Positions 25,442 through 34,979 of a stretch of DNA of 48,160 nt are shown here, one piece after another. Every line of letters begins with the position of its first letter. Position 1 is the stretch's first letter. Source of the stretch: Bifidobacterium breve. GTDB lineage: Bacteria > Myxococcota_A > UBA796 > SXON01. A program made the position numbers and the translations under genes. Where the stretch lies: positions 1 to 48,160 of the forward strand of contig CALQBK020000013.1 of NCBI GenBank assembly GCA_943328795.2, given 5' to 3'. The notes beneath the pieces are model-generated. The model saw only the letters and a program-made list of their open reading frames with translations. It was not told the origin of the DNA and did no database searches.

Positions 25442-27030
25442 AGGGCAAGCCCGCTGCGCTCCTCGCGCCGGTCGCGATGCTCGCGGTCGCCCTCACCTGG
25501 GCGGCGGGGCTGCACGCGCCGTTTCAGTACGACGACAAGGTGGAGGTCGTCGGCAACCCGACGATCCGCGTGTTCACAGAGCTCGGCGCCATCGCGCGGT
25601 ACAACGTCTCGCGCCCGCTGCTGATCGCGACGTACGCGGTGAACTGGGCGGTGGGGGGGCTCGACCCGGTGGGCTACCACGCGGTCTCCCTCGCGATTCA
25701 CGTGCTCAACGTCGGGCTCGCCGGCTGGCTGCTGCAGCGGATCCTGGCGCGTACGGCGCTGGCGAGCGAGCGCGCCGCCTGGGTCGCCTGGGCCGCGGCG
25801 GCGTGCTGGGGGCTGCACCCGATGGCGGTGCAGGGCGTGACCTACGTCACGGGGCGCTCGGACGCGCTCTGCGCGACCTGGTGGCTGGCGGCCTCGATCG
25901 CGTGGCTCGCTGGCCGGGATCGCTGGACGCTCGTGCTGGTGGCGTGCGCGCTGCTCACGAAGGAGGTCGCTGTGCTGTTGCCGGCGTGGCTCTGGATCCT
26001 GCGGCCACCGGCGCCAGGGAGCCGGCGCGCGGCGGTGGGGATGGCGTTGCTGGTGGCGGCGGGTGGTGTGCTGCGCGTCGGGGTGATGGGGTGGCCGCGG
26101 CCGGAGAGCGCGCGGGGGGCGCTTGACCAGGTGGCGTCCCAGGGCGACGCGTGGCTCGGCTACGTCGAGCTCTGGGCGGGCCTGTACTCGCAGTCGATCT
26201 TGCACGATCCGACGCCGAGCCGGGCAGTCGGGCTCGTGCTGGCGGTGGGGATGGTGGGTGTGATGGCGCTCGCGTTGGGGGTCCGACGGCGGGCGGCGGA
26301 GGGCTCGGGTCGGTGGCTGGGCGCGCTCGCGGTGGTGTTCGCGGCGTGCTGGCTCTTGCCGAGCTCCGCGTGGCCGCTGAAGGAGGGGATGGCCGAGCAC
26401 CGGGCCTACCTCGTGGGGCTGCCGATCCTGGCGGCCGCCTGCGTGGCCCTGGAGCGCCGCCGCGCGCTGCCGCTGGCTGGGCTGTTCGCCGCGTGGTGCG
26501 TCATCGAGGCGAGAGACCAGTGCCAGGTGTGGTCGAGCGAGGCGCGGGTCTGGCGGGCCGCGGTCGCCATGTACCCGCAGAGCCCGGACGCCGCGTATGG
26601 CGAGGCCGACGCGCTGCGGCTCGCGCGCCGGTGGGCGGATGCCGAGAAGGGCTACCGCCGCGTGCTCGTCCTGCGGCCGGGCGACGAGAACGCGCAGGTC
26701 GACCTCGGCATCGTGCTCGCCGAGCAGGGGCGGGAGGACGAGGCGAAGGCGACCTGGGACGCGCTCACCCGCACCAACCCGCGATCCTGCGCAGCGCACA
26801 ACAACTTGGCCGCGTGGGCGATCCAGCGCGGCGACCGGCGGCGCGCGATGGACGAGTACGCGAGCGCGTTTCGGTGGTGCCCGGACGACCCGGTGGCGCT
26901 GGCTGGGCTAGGTGACCTGTGCTGGGAGCGCGGGGATACGCGGCTCGCGGTGAAGTACTACCGTCGCTACCTCGAGGTGTTGCCAGACGGCGCAGAGGCC
27001 GCGCGCCTCGCCGCGCGGGTGGCGCCGTGA
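25438..27030 (+). CDS. TMTC-like membrane glycosyltransferase (GT-C) with TPR domain
   Basis: 530 residues from GTG. The first lumenal-type loop has HAPFQYDDKVEVVGNP, containing the acidic YDD motif typical of GT-C/TMTC-type mannosyltransferase-like proteins; LHPMAVQGVTYVTGRSDALCATWWL is the matching conserved block. About nine hydrophobic segments span residues 8-350. Residues about 375-525 are TPR units (DAAYGEADALRLARRWADAEKGYRRVLVLRPGDENAQVDLGIVLAEQGREDEA). Likely uses a lipid-phosphate sugar to glycosylate exported protein or polymer. Overlaps both neighbours. Confidence 0.8.
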   Translation: MKGKPAALLAPVAMLAVALTWAAGLHAPFQYDDKVEVVGNPTIRVFTELGAIARYNVSRPLLIATYAVNWAVGGLDPVGYHAVSLAIHVLNVGLAGWLLQRILARTALASERAAWVAWAAAACWGLHPMAVQGVTYVTGRSDALCATWWLAASIAWLAGRDRWTLVLVACALLTKEVAVLLPAWLWILRPPAPGSRRAAVGMALLVAAGGVLRVGVMGWPRPESARGALDQVASQGDAWLGYVELWAGLYSQSILHDPTPSRAVGLVLAVGMVGVMALALGVRRRAAEGSGRWLGALAVVFAACWLLPSSAWPLKEGMAEHRAYLVGLPILAAACVALERRRALPLAGLFAAWCVIEARDQCQVWSSEARVWRAAVAMYPQSPDAAYGEADALRLARRWADAEKGYRRVLVLRPGDENAQVDLGIVLAEQGREDEAKATWDALTRTNPRSCAAHNNLAAWAIQRGDRRRAMDEYASAFRWCPDDPVALAGLGDLCWERGDTRLAVKYYRRYLEVLPDGAEAARLAARVAP

Positions 27031-28193
27031 TGCGCGTCGCGGTGATTGGCGCGGGCACGGCCGGGCCGGCAGCGGCGCTGTACCTGGTGCGCCAGGGCCA
27101 CCACGTGGACATCTTCGAGCGTGTGCAGGACCCGCGACCGGTAGGCGCCGGGATCTTGCTCCAGCCGACAGGTCAGCGGGCGCTCGCCGAGCTCGGGCTG
27201 CTGAACGGTGTCGTCGGGCGTGCCGCGCGGATCGACGGGCTGTACGGCCAGAACCTGCGCGGTAGGCGCGTGATCGAGCTCGCGTACAAGGACCTGGATC
27301 CCAGGCTGTGCGGCTATGGGGTCCACCGCGGCTCGGTGTTCTCCGCGCTGTTCGGCGCGCTCTCGCCGGCCGGGGTGCACGTGCACCCCGGCGTCGAGGT
27401 CAGCCACGTAGATGCCGATGGCCACGTGACGATCGGCGGTGCGCGCCACCGCTATGACCTCGTGATCGTGGCCGACGGGGCCCGCTCCCACCTGCGCCCG
27501 CCCTGGTCCCGCGTGCGCCCGTACCCGTGGGGCGCCCTCTGGTACGTGACCGAGGACGCCGCGATGGCCAGCTCGAACCAGCTCTCCCAGGTGTACAAGG
27601 ACACGCGCAAGTTCATCGGCTTCTTGCCGTCCGGCGAGCGGGTGGGCCACCCGGGCGTGCGCACCACCAGCGTGTTTTGGAGCATCCGGGCGGACGCCGT
27701 GGACGCTTGGCGCGCCGCGGGCACGAGCGCGTGGGTGGACGACATGCGGCGGCTGAAGCCCGACCTGCCGGTGGACGGCGTGGAGGAGGCGGTGTTCGCG
27801 CCCTACTTCTCGGTCCGGACGCGTCCGGCGTGCCAGGGCCGGGTCGCGTGGCTGGGGGACAGCGCACACGCGATGAGCCCGCAGCTCGGGCAAGGGGCGA
27901 ACCTGGCCCTCTGGGATGCGTGGCTGCTCGCCGAGGGCCTGCGCGAGGGCGGGGCCGACGGCGTGCCCGGCGCGCTCGCGGCGTTCTCCCGATCGCGCCG
28001 GGCCCACGTGGATTTCTACCAGTTCTTCAGCTGGCTCCTCACGCCGTTCTTCCAGTCGTCCTTGCCGCTGCTCGCGCCGGTGCGCGACCTGGTCGCCGGC
28101 CCGTTCCACGCATGGGGGTGGTACCGGCGCCAGATGGCGGAGACGCTCTGCGGCGTCAAGACCGGCGTGTTCAGCCGGATCGAGCTGCCCTGA
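27030..28193 (+). CDS. FAD-dependent monooxygenase (PHBH/UbiH-like)
   Basis: 387 residues from ATG at 27030, sharing one base with the upstream stop (TGATG). Class A flavin monooxygenase signatures are all present: dinucleotide-binding VIGAGTAGPAAALYLVRQGHHVDIFE, the middle DLVIVADGARSHLR (DG motif) and the FAD-ribityl GD motif in VAWLGDSAHAMSPQLGQGANLALWDAWLLAEGL. It would hydroxylate an aromatic or quinone-like substrate using NAD(P)H and O2. The link to the two glycosyltransferases could mean decoration of a small molecule; that is inference. Confidence 0.88.
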   Translation: MRVAVIGAGTAGPAAALYLVRQGHHVDIFERVQDPRPVGAGILLQPTGQRALAELGLLNGVVGRAARIDGLYGQNLRGRRVIELAYKDLDPRLCGYGVHRGSVFSALFGALSPAGVHVHPGVEVSHVDADGHVTIGGARHRYDLVIVADGARSHLRPPWSRVRPYPWGALWYVTEDAAMASSNQLSQVYKDTRKFIGFLPSGERVGHPGVRTTSVFWSIRADAVDAWRAAGTSAWVDDMRRLKPDLPVDGVEEAVFAPYFSVRTRPACQGRVAWLGDSAHAMSPQLGQGANLALWDAWLLAEGLREGGADGVPGALAAFSRSRRAHVDFYQFFSWLLTPFFQSSLPLLAPVRDLVAGPFHAWGWYRRQMAETLCGVKTGVFSRIELP

Positions 28194-28210
28194 GGTCCCA
28201 CGGCGCGGAG

Positions 28211-29686
28211 CTACTCCATCCGGTAATTCGGGCTCTCTTTCGTGATGATCACGTCGTGGACGTGGCTCTCGCGCAGCCCCGCCGCCGTCATCCGAACGAA
28301 GCGCGCGTTCGCCTTCATCGTCGGGATGTCCTTCGACCCGGTGTACCCCATGCTCGCCTTCAGCCCGCCGACGAGCTGGTAGACCGTGTCCCCGACCGGG
28401 CCCTTCGCGGGCACACGGCCGACGATGCCCTCGGGGACGAGCTTTCGCGTCTCGGCCTCGGGGTCCCCAACGTCGTCCTGGAAGTAGCGGTCGGAGCTGC
28501 CGGCCTGCATCGCCTCCACCGAGCCCATCCCCCGGTAGTTCTTGTACGAGCGGCCCTGGTACAGCACGAGCTCGCCCGGCGCTTCGTCGGTGCCCGCGAA
28601 CAGCGACCCGATCATCACGGCGTCCGCGCCTGCCGCCACGGCTTTCGCGACGTCCCCGCTGAACTTGATGCCGCCGTCCGCGATCACCGGGATCCCGTGC
28701 TTCTGGGCGACCTTCGCGCACTCGGCGATCGCGGTGAGCTGCGGCACCCCTACGCCAGCGACCACCCGCGTCGTGCAGATCGAGCCCGGGCCGATACCGA
28801 CCTTCACGGCGTCTGCCCCCGCGTCGATCAACGCAGCGCACGCCGCCTGGGTGGCGATGTTGCCGACGATCAGCCGCAGGTCCGGCCAACGCGCGCGCAC
28901 CGCGCGCGTCGCCGCGAGCACGCCTTCGCTGTGCCCGTGCGCCGTGTCGATCACGATCACGTCTACGCCGGCCTCGATCAGCGCGGCCACGCGCTCGTCG
29001 CGGTCCCCGCCGACGCCGACAGCCGCCCCCGCGCGCAGCCGCCCGTTCGGATCGCGCGCGGCGTTCGGGTGCCGGGTGTGCGCTTCGACGTCCTTGAACG
29101 TGATCAAGCCGCGCAGCCGCCGGTCCCCGTCGACGACGAGCAGCTTCTCGACGCGGTGCTCCTGCATCAGGTCGCGGGCGGCCTCCAGGTCGGTGCCCGG
29201 GGCGCAGGTCACGAGGCCTTCGCGCGTCATCGCGTCGCCCACGGCCTTGTCCAAGTTGCGCTCGTACCGCAGGTCGCGGTTCGTCAGGATGCCGACGACC
29301 TTCTCGCCGTCCAGGATGGGCAAGCCGTTGATGCCGTGCTCCCGCATCAGGTTCCGGGCGACCCGGAGCGACTGGGTGGGAGAGAGCGTGATCGGGTCGA
29401 GGATCATCCCCGTCATCGCCTTCTTCACGCGGCGCACCTCGCGCGCCTGGGCGGCGACCGAGAGGTTCTTGTGCAGGATGCCGATGCCGCCGAGCCGCGC
29501 CATCGCGATGCCCATGCTCGACTCAGTCACCGTGTCCATCGCGGACGAGAGGAATGGCACGTTTAGCGCCAGGTCCCTGCACAGCCGCGTGCCAACGTTC
29601 GCGTCGCGCGGCAAGATGGTGGAATGTCCCGGTTGGAGCAGGACATCGTCGAACGTGAGGGCGAGGGGGACTTCGTCGAGCAGCAT
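28211..29686 (-). CDS. guaB: Inosine-5'-monophosphate dehydrogenase
   Basis: Converts IMP to XMP, the committed step to GMP. The ORF extends to 29980, but ATG at 29686 gives the standard N-terminus [22 protein letters not shown]; 491 residues. Motifs: [13 protein letters not shown], two CBS domains (about 95-205: [38 protein letters not shown]), IDTAHGH, the catalytic-Cys loop [48 protein letters not shown] and the flap start GSSDRYFQ. No guaA beside it. It converges with the FAD monooxygenase gene, 17 nt apart. Confidence 0.95.
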   Translation of the reverse strand: MLLDEVPLALTFDDVLLQPGHSTILPRDANVGTRLCRDLALNVPFLSSAMDTVTESSMGIAMARLGGIGILHKNLSVAAQAREVRRVKKAMTGMILDPITLSPTQSLRVARNLMREHGINGLPILDGEKVVGILTNRDLRYERNLDKAVGDAMTREGLVTCAPGTDLEAARDLMQEHRVEKLLVVDGDRRLRGLITFKDVEAHTRHPNAARDPNGRLRAGAAVGVGGDRDERVAALIEAGVDVIVIDTAHGHSEGVLAATRAVRARWPDLRLIVGNIATQAACAALIDAGADAVKVGIGPGSICTTRVVAGVGVPQLTAIAECAKVAQKHGIPVIADGGIKFSGDVAKAVAAGADAVMIGSLFAGTDEAPGELVLYQGRSYKNYRGMGSVEAMQAGSSDRYFQDDVGDPEAETRKLVPEGIVGRVPAKGPVGDTVYQLVGGLKASMGYTGSKDIPTMKANARFVRMTAAGLRESHVHDVIITKESPNYRME

Positions 29687-29745
29687 GGGTGGCCTTAACC
29701 GGCGGCCCGCGGACAGGCATGCGCTACAACGGCTCCAGGCGACGC

Positions 29746-30732
29746 CTACTCCACTGCGTAGATCAGCTCCTTGTCGTAGGTCCGCACGTAGAGCTTCCCT
29801 GCGCGCTCCACGATGTAGTCGGGACCGGTCGGGAGCGTGATCCGCGCGGCGACGGTGCCGTTGGCCGGCGAGAGCACGAACAGGTAGTCGGGCTCCTTGG
29901 TGAACCCGTAGCCGGCGACGATCCAGCCGGAGACGAACGCGAGGTCCTGGGCGTTCGCCACGAGCGGGGCGCTGCGCCACCGGAGCGCGCCGGTGGCGGC
30001 GTCGTAGGCGGTGACGTACGCGTTCTGGCCGCCCGACGAGGCCGCGTAGGTGCGGTGGGCGGTGACCACGAAGAGCACGCCGTCGCGGACGTCTGCGAAC
30101 TGCACCCCCTGGGCGACGTAGGCCTCGTCGCCGGGGACGACGACGGGCGCGCGCACCAGCGCGGCGGGGTCGAACACGCGGGTCACCCCGCCGTCCGCGC
30201 CGAGCACCGCGACGAGCTGCGAGTCGTCATCCCCGCGGTACACGGCCACCCGGCCGTCTTGGACCCAGGCGAGCCCGCGCCCGTGCAAGAACGGCGGGGC
30301 GTCCCCGGTGCGCCCGAGCGAGAGCTCGTTTCGCGCGAGCCAGTCGGCGTCGTCGTCGAACCCGTGGACCCGCGTCGAGAGCAAACGCAGCTTGGGCGCC
30401 GGGAGCGTAGGCGCTGGGAGAGGGCGTGGTGCTGCCGCCGACCAGGGGGCGACGAGCGGGAAGGGGTCGAGGGCCGAGTCCAGCTCCGCGTGGCGGACCC
30501 CGGCGAGGGTGACCTCGGGGAGCTCGGGGTGGTCGGACCACCGCGCAAGGAAGGCGTCGACCGCGGCGAGCGAGGAGGGGGTTGTGACGCCGTTGGCGGC
30601 CGCGACGTCCGCCCAGTCGGCGGCGATCTCGGCGGGCAGCGGGTCGACCTGCGCAGCCGGTGGCGGCGGCGCGGGCGGGGCCTTGGGCTTGCGGCCGGCC
30701 GCGAACGCGAGGGTGAACAGCGCGAGGATCAT
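29746..30732 (-). CDS. Exported PQQ-like beta-propeller protein
   Basis: 328 residues with a minimal signal peptide ([13 protein letters not shown]), then a Pro-rich stretch ([10 protein letters not shown]). From about residue 130 onward repeated blade-like strands occur ([78 protein letters not shown]). The [13 protein letters not shown] element is the typical PQQ-enzyme-like repeat. No quinone-binding residues are evident, so probably a scaffold or sensor. Unlinked functionally to guaB as far as can be seen; sits 7 nt after DUF3501. Confidence 0.7.
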   Translation of the reverse strand: MILALFTLAFAAGRKPKAPPAPPPPAAQVDPLPAEIAADWADVAAANGVTTPSSLAAVDAFLARWSDHPELPEVTLAGVRHAELDSALDPFPLVAPWSAAAPRPLPAPTLPAPKLRLLSTRVHGFDDDADWLARNELSLGRTGDAPPFLHGRGLAWVQDGRVAVYRGDDDSQLVAVLGADGGVTRVFDPAALVRAPVVVPGDEAYVAQGVQFADVRDGVLFVVTAHRTYAASSGGQNAYVTAYDAATGALRWRSAPLVANAQDLAFVSGWIVAGYGFTKEPDYLFVLSPANGTVAARITLPTGPDYIVERAGKLYVRTYDKELIYAVE

Positions 30733-30739
30733 CCGCTGC

Positions 30740-31327
30740 TCACCCCAGGTCCCCGACCAGCGCCCCGCGGGTGACCGGCGCCAACCGCGCGGTGGCGGGC
30801 AGCGCCGGGTGGGTGCAGACCAGCGCGGCGGGCGTGCCCAGGTCGCCCAGGGCGCGGCGCCCGGCGGCCGAGATCGGGAACCGGACGAACTGCACGGCGC
30901 TCACGCGCGCGGCGTTGAACTGCTCGCCGTCGAACGTAGCGGCGTAGCGCTCGCCGCCGAGCTCGATGAACACGTGATCCTGGAGCCCGACGAGCTGGCG
31001 CAGCGCCACGTCGCGCTCCCGCTCGTCGGTGTACTCGATCAAGAGCGTGGCCGAGAGCTGCGCGCTCCCGTCAGGGTGCACCGAGGGCAACAGCGCGTTG
31101 TAGGTGTCCAGCTCGTGCTGCACCGCCGCGGGGCTGACGATGTTCTCGACGCGGCACATCTCCTGCACCTGCCAGCGCACCGTGTGGTCGTTCTCGAACA
31201 GGAACGTCAGGTGGTCCCCGGCGCGCGCGCGGCGAACCGACGCGTTCTCGATCGCCTCGCGCTCGAGGCGAGGGCGGTGCCGGGTGAACTCGGCGTTGGG
31301 CAGCAGGTCGGCGGGGGTGACGGTCAT
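30740..31327 (-). CDS. DUF3501 family protein
   Basis: 195 residues, soluble. The start MTVTPADLLPNAEFTRHRPRLEREAIENASVRRARAGDHLTFLFENDHTVRWQVQEMCRVENI fits DUF3501, a family usually encoded next to rubrerythrin and a CCG/HdrD-like Fe-S protein, exactly as here. Its biochemical role is not established. GAGG lies 6 nt before the ATG, and the gene follows the Fe-S gene by 12 nt, so it is third in that operon. Confidence 0.8.
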   Translation of the reverse strand: MTVTPADLLPNAEFTRHRPRLEREAIENASVRRARAGDHLTFLFENDHTVRWQVQEMCRVENIVSPAAVQHELDTYNALLPSVHPDGSAQLSATLLIEYTDERERDVALRQLVGLQDHVFIELGGERYAATFDGEQFNAARVSAVQFVRFPISAAGRRALGDLGTPAALVCTHPALPATARLAPVTRGALVGDLG

Positions 31328-31339
31328 GTACTACCTCAA

Positions 31340-32755
31340 CTACTTGCGGGTGAGCGCGGTGGTCTGCAGCCCGAGGGCCTTGTGCACGACCTCGATGGGA
31401 TGGACGACCTTTTGGCCCGTGCCCTCCTCGATCTGCAGCTTGGCGATCAGGCAGTCGGACGACAACGTGGTTGGCTTGTCCTTCGTGAGCCCCTCCAACA
31501 GCGGTGCTGCGCCCTTCTTCGACAGGTCGTACCACTCCGTCTTCATGCCCCAGGTGCCGTCCATGCACGAACACTTGTCGACCAGCGTGACCTTCGCCTC
31601 TGGCAGGGTCTTCATCATGTCACGGCTTCGGAAGCCGATCTTCTGCACCTTCAGGTGACACGGCACGTGGTAGCCGATCGACCCCACCGGCGTCGTGTAG
31701 TCCTCCTTGAGGCCGCCCTCCTTCCGCACCTTGTTCAGGTACTCCATGAGGTCGAACGCGCGCGCCGCCACGGCCTCGGCGGCATCGCTGCCAACGTAGT
31801 CCTTCCACTCCTTCTTCATCATGAACGAGCACGTTGGGCCCGGCGAGACGATGTCGCAGCCGGCGTCCACGAACGGCTTGAGGATGTCGATGTTGTGCGT
31901 CGCCCACGACGTCGCGCGGGGCACGTCTCCGCCGTCCAGCGCCGGCATGCCGCAGCACTTGAACTCCTCGACGAACACGGTGATGCCCGAGTGTTCGAGC
32001 ACCTCCACCGCGGCGCGGCCCACCTGGGGCTCGTTCCACTGCACCGAGCACGTGTAGAACAGCACGACCTTCCGCCCCTCGACCGTCTTCGGATCCGCCT
32101 GCTTCGGGTGACCCTTGCGGAACCACTCCAAGAACGTCTCGCTCGCGAAGGTCGGCAGCTGGCGATCCCGGTGGATCCCGGCGACCTTCTCCATCACCAC
32201 CCGGTTGACCTTCAAGCTGTTCGCGAAGTTCGCGATCGCGGGCATCAGCGTGCCGACGGTCCCTACCAGGTCGGGGTCCCCCAGCAGCCTGTCTTGCAGC
32301 TTGACGCCGTGCTCGCGCGCGTCGATCGCCCGGTGGCGGAGCATCAGCTTCGGGAAGTCGACGGCAAACTCGTGCGGCGGGACGTAGGGGCAGATCGGGT
32401 CACACAGCTTGCACTGGTAGCACTCGTCGACGACCTTTTGGTGCACCGAGAGCGGCAGCTTCGTGAGCGCGTCCGCCTGCCCGTGGATGTCGGCCCGAGC
32501 GGGTGCTGCGTGATCTCCCGAGGTTGCGTGGGCGTGGTTGCCGTCGGCGTCGACCTCCGCGTACTGGGTGGGCGCCGCGAGGGCCGGCGAGGTGTCCAGC
32601 GCGTCGATCGCGTCGAAGAGCGACGGGAAGCTCGGGCAGAGGTTGAAGCAGAGCCTGCAGCCGTTGCAGATCTCAAAAATCCGCTTCTCCTCAGCCACAA
32701 GGGCGTCACGGCTCCAGTAGATGTCTTCGCGGGGACCGGGAACGTGACGTTGCAT
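31340..32755 (-). CDS. HdrD/GlpC-like Fe-S protein
   Basis: 471 residues from the second ATG. Two 4Fe-4S motifs, CNGCRLCFNLCP (about 32-43) and CYQCKLCDPICP (about 118-129), are followed by two CCG-type halves: VLFYTCSVQWNEP...EEFKCCGMPALDGG, and VPCHLKVQKIGFRS...DKCSCMDGTWGM, the latter with a degenerate CSC. The layout matches GlpC/HdrD-type electron-transfer subunits. It sits between rubrerythrin and DUF3501 and may pass electrons for peroxide or oxygen detoxification (context-based inference). AGGAGG touches the first ATG and is ideally spaced (6 nt) from the second. Confidence 0.85.
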   Translation of the reverse strand: MQRHVPGPREDIYWSRDALVAEEKRIFEICNGCRLCFNLCPSFPSLFDAIDALDTSPALAAPTQYAEVDADGNHAHATSGDHAAPARADIHGQADALTKLPLSVHQKVVDECYQCKLCDPICPYVPPHEFAVDFPKLMLRHRAIDAREHGVKLQDRLLGDPDLVGTVGTLMPAIANFANSLKVNRVVMEKVAGIHRDRQLPTFASETFLEWFRKGHPKQADPKTVEGRKVVLFYTCSVQWNEPQVGRAAVEVLEHSGITVFVEEFKCCGMPALDGGDVPRATSWATHNIDILKPFVDAGCDIVSPGPTCSFMMKKEWKDYVGSDAAEAVAARAFDLMEYLNKVRKEGGLKEDYTTPVGSIGYHVPCHLKVQKIGFRSRDMMKTLPEAKVTLVDKCSCMDGTWGMKTEWYDLSKKGAAPLLEGLTKDKPTTLSSDCLIAKLQIEEGTGQKVVHPIEVVHKALGLQTTALTRK

Positions 32756-32761
32756 CTGCAT

Positions 32762-32767
32762 CCTCCT
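32762..32767 (-). promoter_or_regulatory. Shine-Dalgarno deciding the Fe-S gene start
   Basis: AGGAGG abuts ATG (32761) with no spacer but is 6 nt from the next in-frame ATG (32755). Only the second ATG is at a workable distance, so translation should start at MQRHVPG. Confidence 0.65.
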
Positions 32768-32788
32768 ACTGAAAATACAAAAGACGGA

Positions 32789-32863
32789 TCTCGCACAGAG
32801 GCACAGAGACACAGAGTGGGAAGATCCAGATCTTCCTCTGTGCCCCTGTGTCTCTGTGCGAGA
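32789..32863. repeat. 75-nt near-perfect palindrome of the CACAGAG type
   Basis: Arms TCTCGCACAGAGGCACAGAG... (32789-32816) and ...TCTCTGTGCGAGA (32836-32863) match at 25 of 28 positions. The centre continues as GAAGATC-CA-GATCTTC, so the whole unit folds into one long hairpin with a 2-nt tip. It lies between rubrerythrin and the Fe-S gene. CAGAGRCACAGAG-type units are, from memory, scattered in many environmental bacterial genomes. It may be a REP-like mobile hairpin, or an attenuator or RNA-processing site that sets unequal expression of the operon genes. No run of T follows on either side. Confidence 0.85.
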
Positions 32864-32888
32864 CCTCTTGATTTCGTAGCTTCGACGC

Positions 32889-33305
<417 letters not shown>

Positions 33306-33347
33306 GTGGCAAACTCCGTGAGGGAGGGCGGGGGATTCCGCGCCGCG

Positions 33348-33375
33348 AAGATAGCCGGCTGGGTGAAACCGTCAA
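33348..33375 (-). promoter_or_regulatory. Sigma-70-like promoter of the rubrerythrin operon
   Basis: Minus strand: TTGACG (33375-33370), 16-nt spacer, TATCTT (33353-33348), placing the start about 36 nt before the rubrerythrin ATG. The upstream 50 bases are strikingly AT-rich for this genome and hold two small palindromes, AGACACAGTCT (33375-33385) and AGGTTTAACCT (33404-33414), which may be regulator sites, for instance for an oxidative-stress regulator (inference). Confidence 0.5.
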
Positions 33376-33466
33376 GACACAGTCTAAATCTTTATGTAAC
33401 TATAGGTTTAACCTGAATGTATCGGTAGCCCCTGGGGACGCCCGGGTCCTTGGGTTACGGGGCGCT

Positions 33467-34921
33467 GTGCTCGCTCGGTCTAAACTCGCCTCGTGCCTCG
33501 CGCTCCTCGTCGCGATCCCCGCGTGCAAGGTGCGAGACATCGAGGTGATCCAGGGGCGCGACGCCCCCGTGACCATCACGCTCGTGAACCCGACGACCTG
33601 CTCGGACTGCGACCCGTTCGAGGGGGTCGACAGCTTGCGGCTCGACGTCGTTCGCCCCGAGACCGGCGAGGTGATCTACTCGGACACGTTCGCTTCGCCG
33701 GGCAGCGCCGCCGTGCTGCCCGACTTGCAGGGCTTCGGCGTCGTCCGCGTCGAGCTCTACGGGTTGGAGGGCAACCAAGTCCGCAGCGCCGGGCGGACCG
33801 CCCCGTTCGCAGTGCCGCCGAGCGGCGAGCTCGCGCTCTCCATGCTGTTCCTGCCGGCGAACCGCGCCATCCCGCTCACAGCGACCCTCGACGCAGAGCG
33901 CTCCGGCCACGTAGGGTTCTCGCGCCTAGATGGGCTCGTCGCGCTGATCGGCGGGGTGGACCCTGCTGGCAGCTCGCGCTTCGGCTCCGTCGAGATCTTC
34001 GACCCGGCGACGTTCGAGTTCACCGCCGAGTCGAGCGCGTCGGACTTCGCGCTCTACCCGGCGGTCACGACAGAGTCCGATGGCGACCTGCTCTTGATCG
34101 GCGGGGAGTCCGCGGGCGGCAGCAGGCAACAGGCGGCGCTCGCGTACACGGTCTCCGGGGAGGGAGCGACCGGCGCAGTCGAGCCGCAGGGCGACTTGCC
34201 CGAGCCCCGCTCGCAGGGGTGCGTCGCGCTCGGCGAGGAGAACAAGGGGGTGGTGATGGGCGGGGCCTCGGGGGACGCCGCGTTCGACACGATGAAGCGC
34301 GGGGACAGCGGCTGGGAGTTCAGCCGCGCCCAGGTCGACGGGCTCGACGACGCCTCGGTCGTGGGCTGCATCGCGCTCGGTGACGGCCGCGTGTTCGTGC
34401 TCGGCGACGAAGGCTCGCAGACGGGGTTCTTCCAGTACAACGGCGACGAGACGCTGGGCTTCAGCCCCGTCGCGAGCGGCCACGGCGAGCAGTTTGTCCC
34501 GGGGGCGACGCTCGCGCTGCTGGAGAACGGCCACGTGTGGGTGGTCGGCGGCGCGGACGACGGCGGGGATGCGCTCTCGAGGACGTGGGAGTTCCGGGCG
34601 GACGAGGCCTCGTTCGCGCCATCGGTAGACCTGCGCACGCCGCGCGTCCGACCGAGCGTAGTCCCCTGGCTCTTGCCCGAGACCGAGGCCGTGGGCTGCG
34701 GGTGGACGAACGATGGGCTCGGCGAGGGCGCTGGCACCGTCGAGATCGTGCGGTTCGACGGCACCACGGGCCTGGTCGTCGCGCTGGATCGGGAGCGGCC
34801 GGGGTGCGCGATGAACATGCTGCCGGATGGGTCGCTGCTCGTCAGCGGCGGGTTCGGCGTGAACGACGCGGGGCAGCTGGGCGCTGTCTTGGTGGTTCCG
34901 GTCATCGATTCGGGCGGGTAG
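33467..34921 (+). CDS. Kelch-like beta-propeller lipoprotein
   Basis: 484 residues from GTG. Lipoprotein signal LASCLALLVAIPAC, Cys at about residue 20. Residues 30-140 form a beta-rich domain with CSDCD. From about 150 on, Kelch-type blades appear (RLDGLVALIGGVDPAGSSRFGSVEIFDPATFEFT; GDLLLIGGESAGGSR; GHVWVVGGADDGGDALSRTWEFR; GSLLVSGGFG), each with the double-Gly after a hydrophobic strand. Probably a ligand-binding surface protein. First gene of a same-strand run leading to a TonB-dependent receptor. Confidence 0.75.
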   Translation: MLARSKLASCLALLVAIPACKVRDIEVIQGRDAPVTITLVNPTTCSDCDPFEGVDSLRLDVVRPETGEVIYSDTFASPGSAAVLPDLQGFGVVRVELYGLEGNQVRSAGRTAPFAVPPSGELALSMLFLPANRAIPLTATLDAERSGHVGFSRLDGLVALIGGVDPAGSSRFGSVEIFDPATFEFTAESSASDFALYPAVTTESDGDLLLIGGESAGGSRQQAALAYTVSGEGATGAVEPQGDLPEPRSQGCVALGEENKGVVMGGASGDAAFDTMKRGDSGWEFSRAQVDGLDDASVVGCIALGDGRVFVLGDEGSQTGFFQYNGDETLGFSPVASGHGEQFVPGATLALLENGHVWVVGGADDGGDALSRTWEFRADEASFAPSVDLRTPRVRPSVVPWLLPETEAVGCGWTNDGLGEGAGTVEIVRFDGTTGLVVALDRERPGCAMNMLPDGSLLVSGGFGVNDAGQLGAVLVVPVIDSGG

Positions 34922-34979
34922 TACATTCCGGTGACACTCGGGGCCTTTTCAGACCTGCCGACGCGAGGTACCGGCCGCC

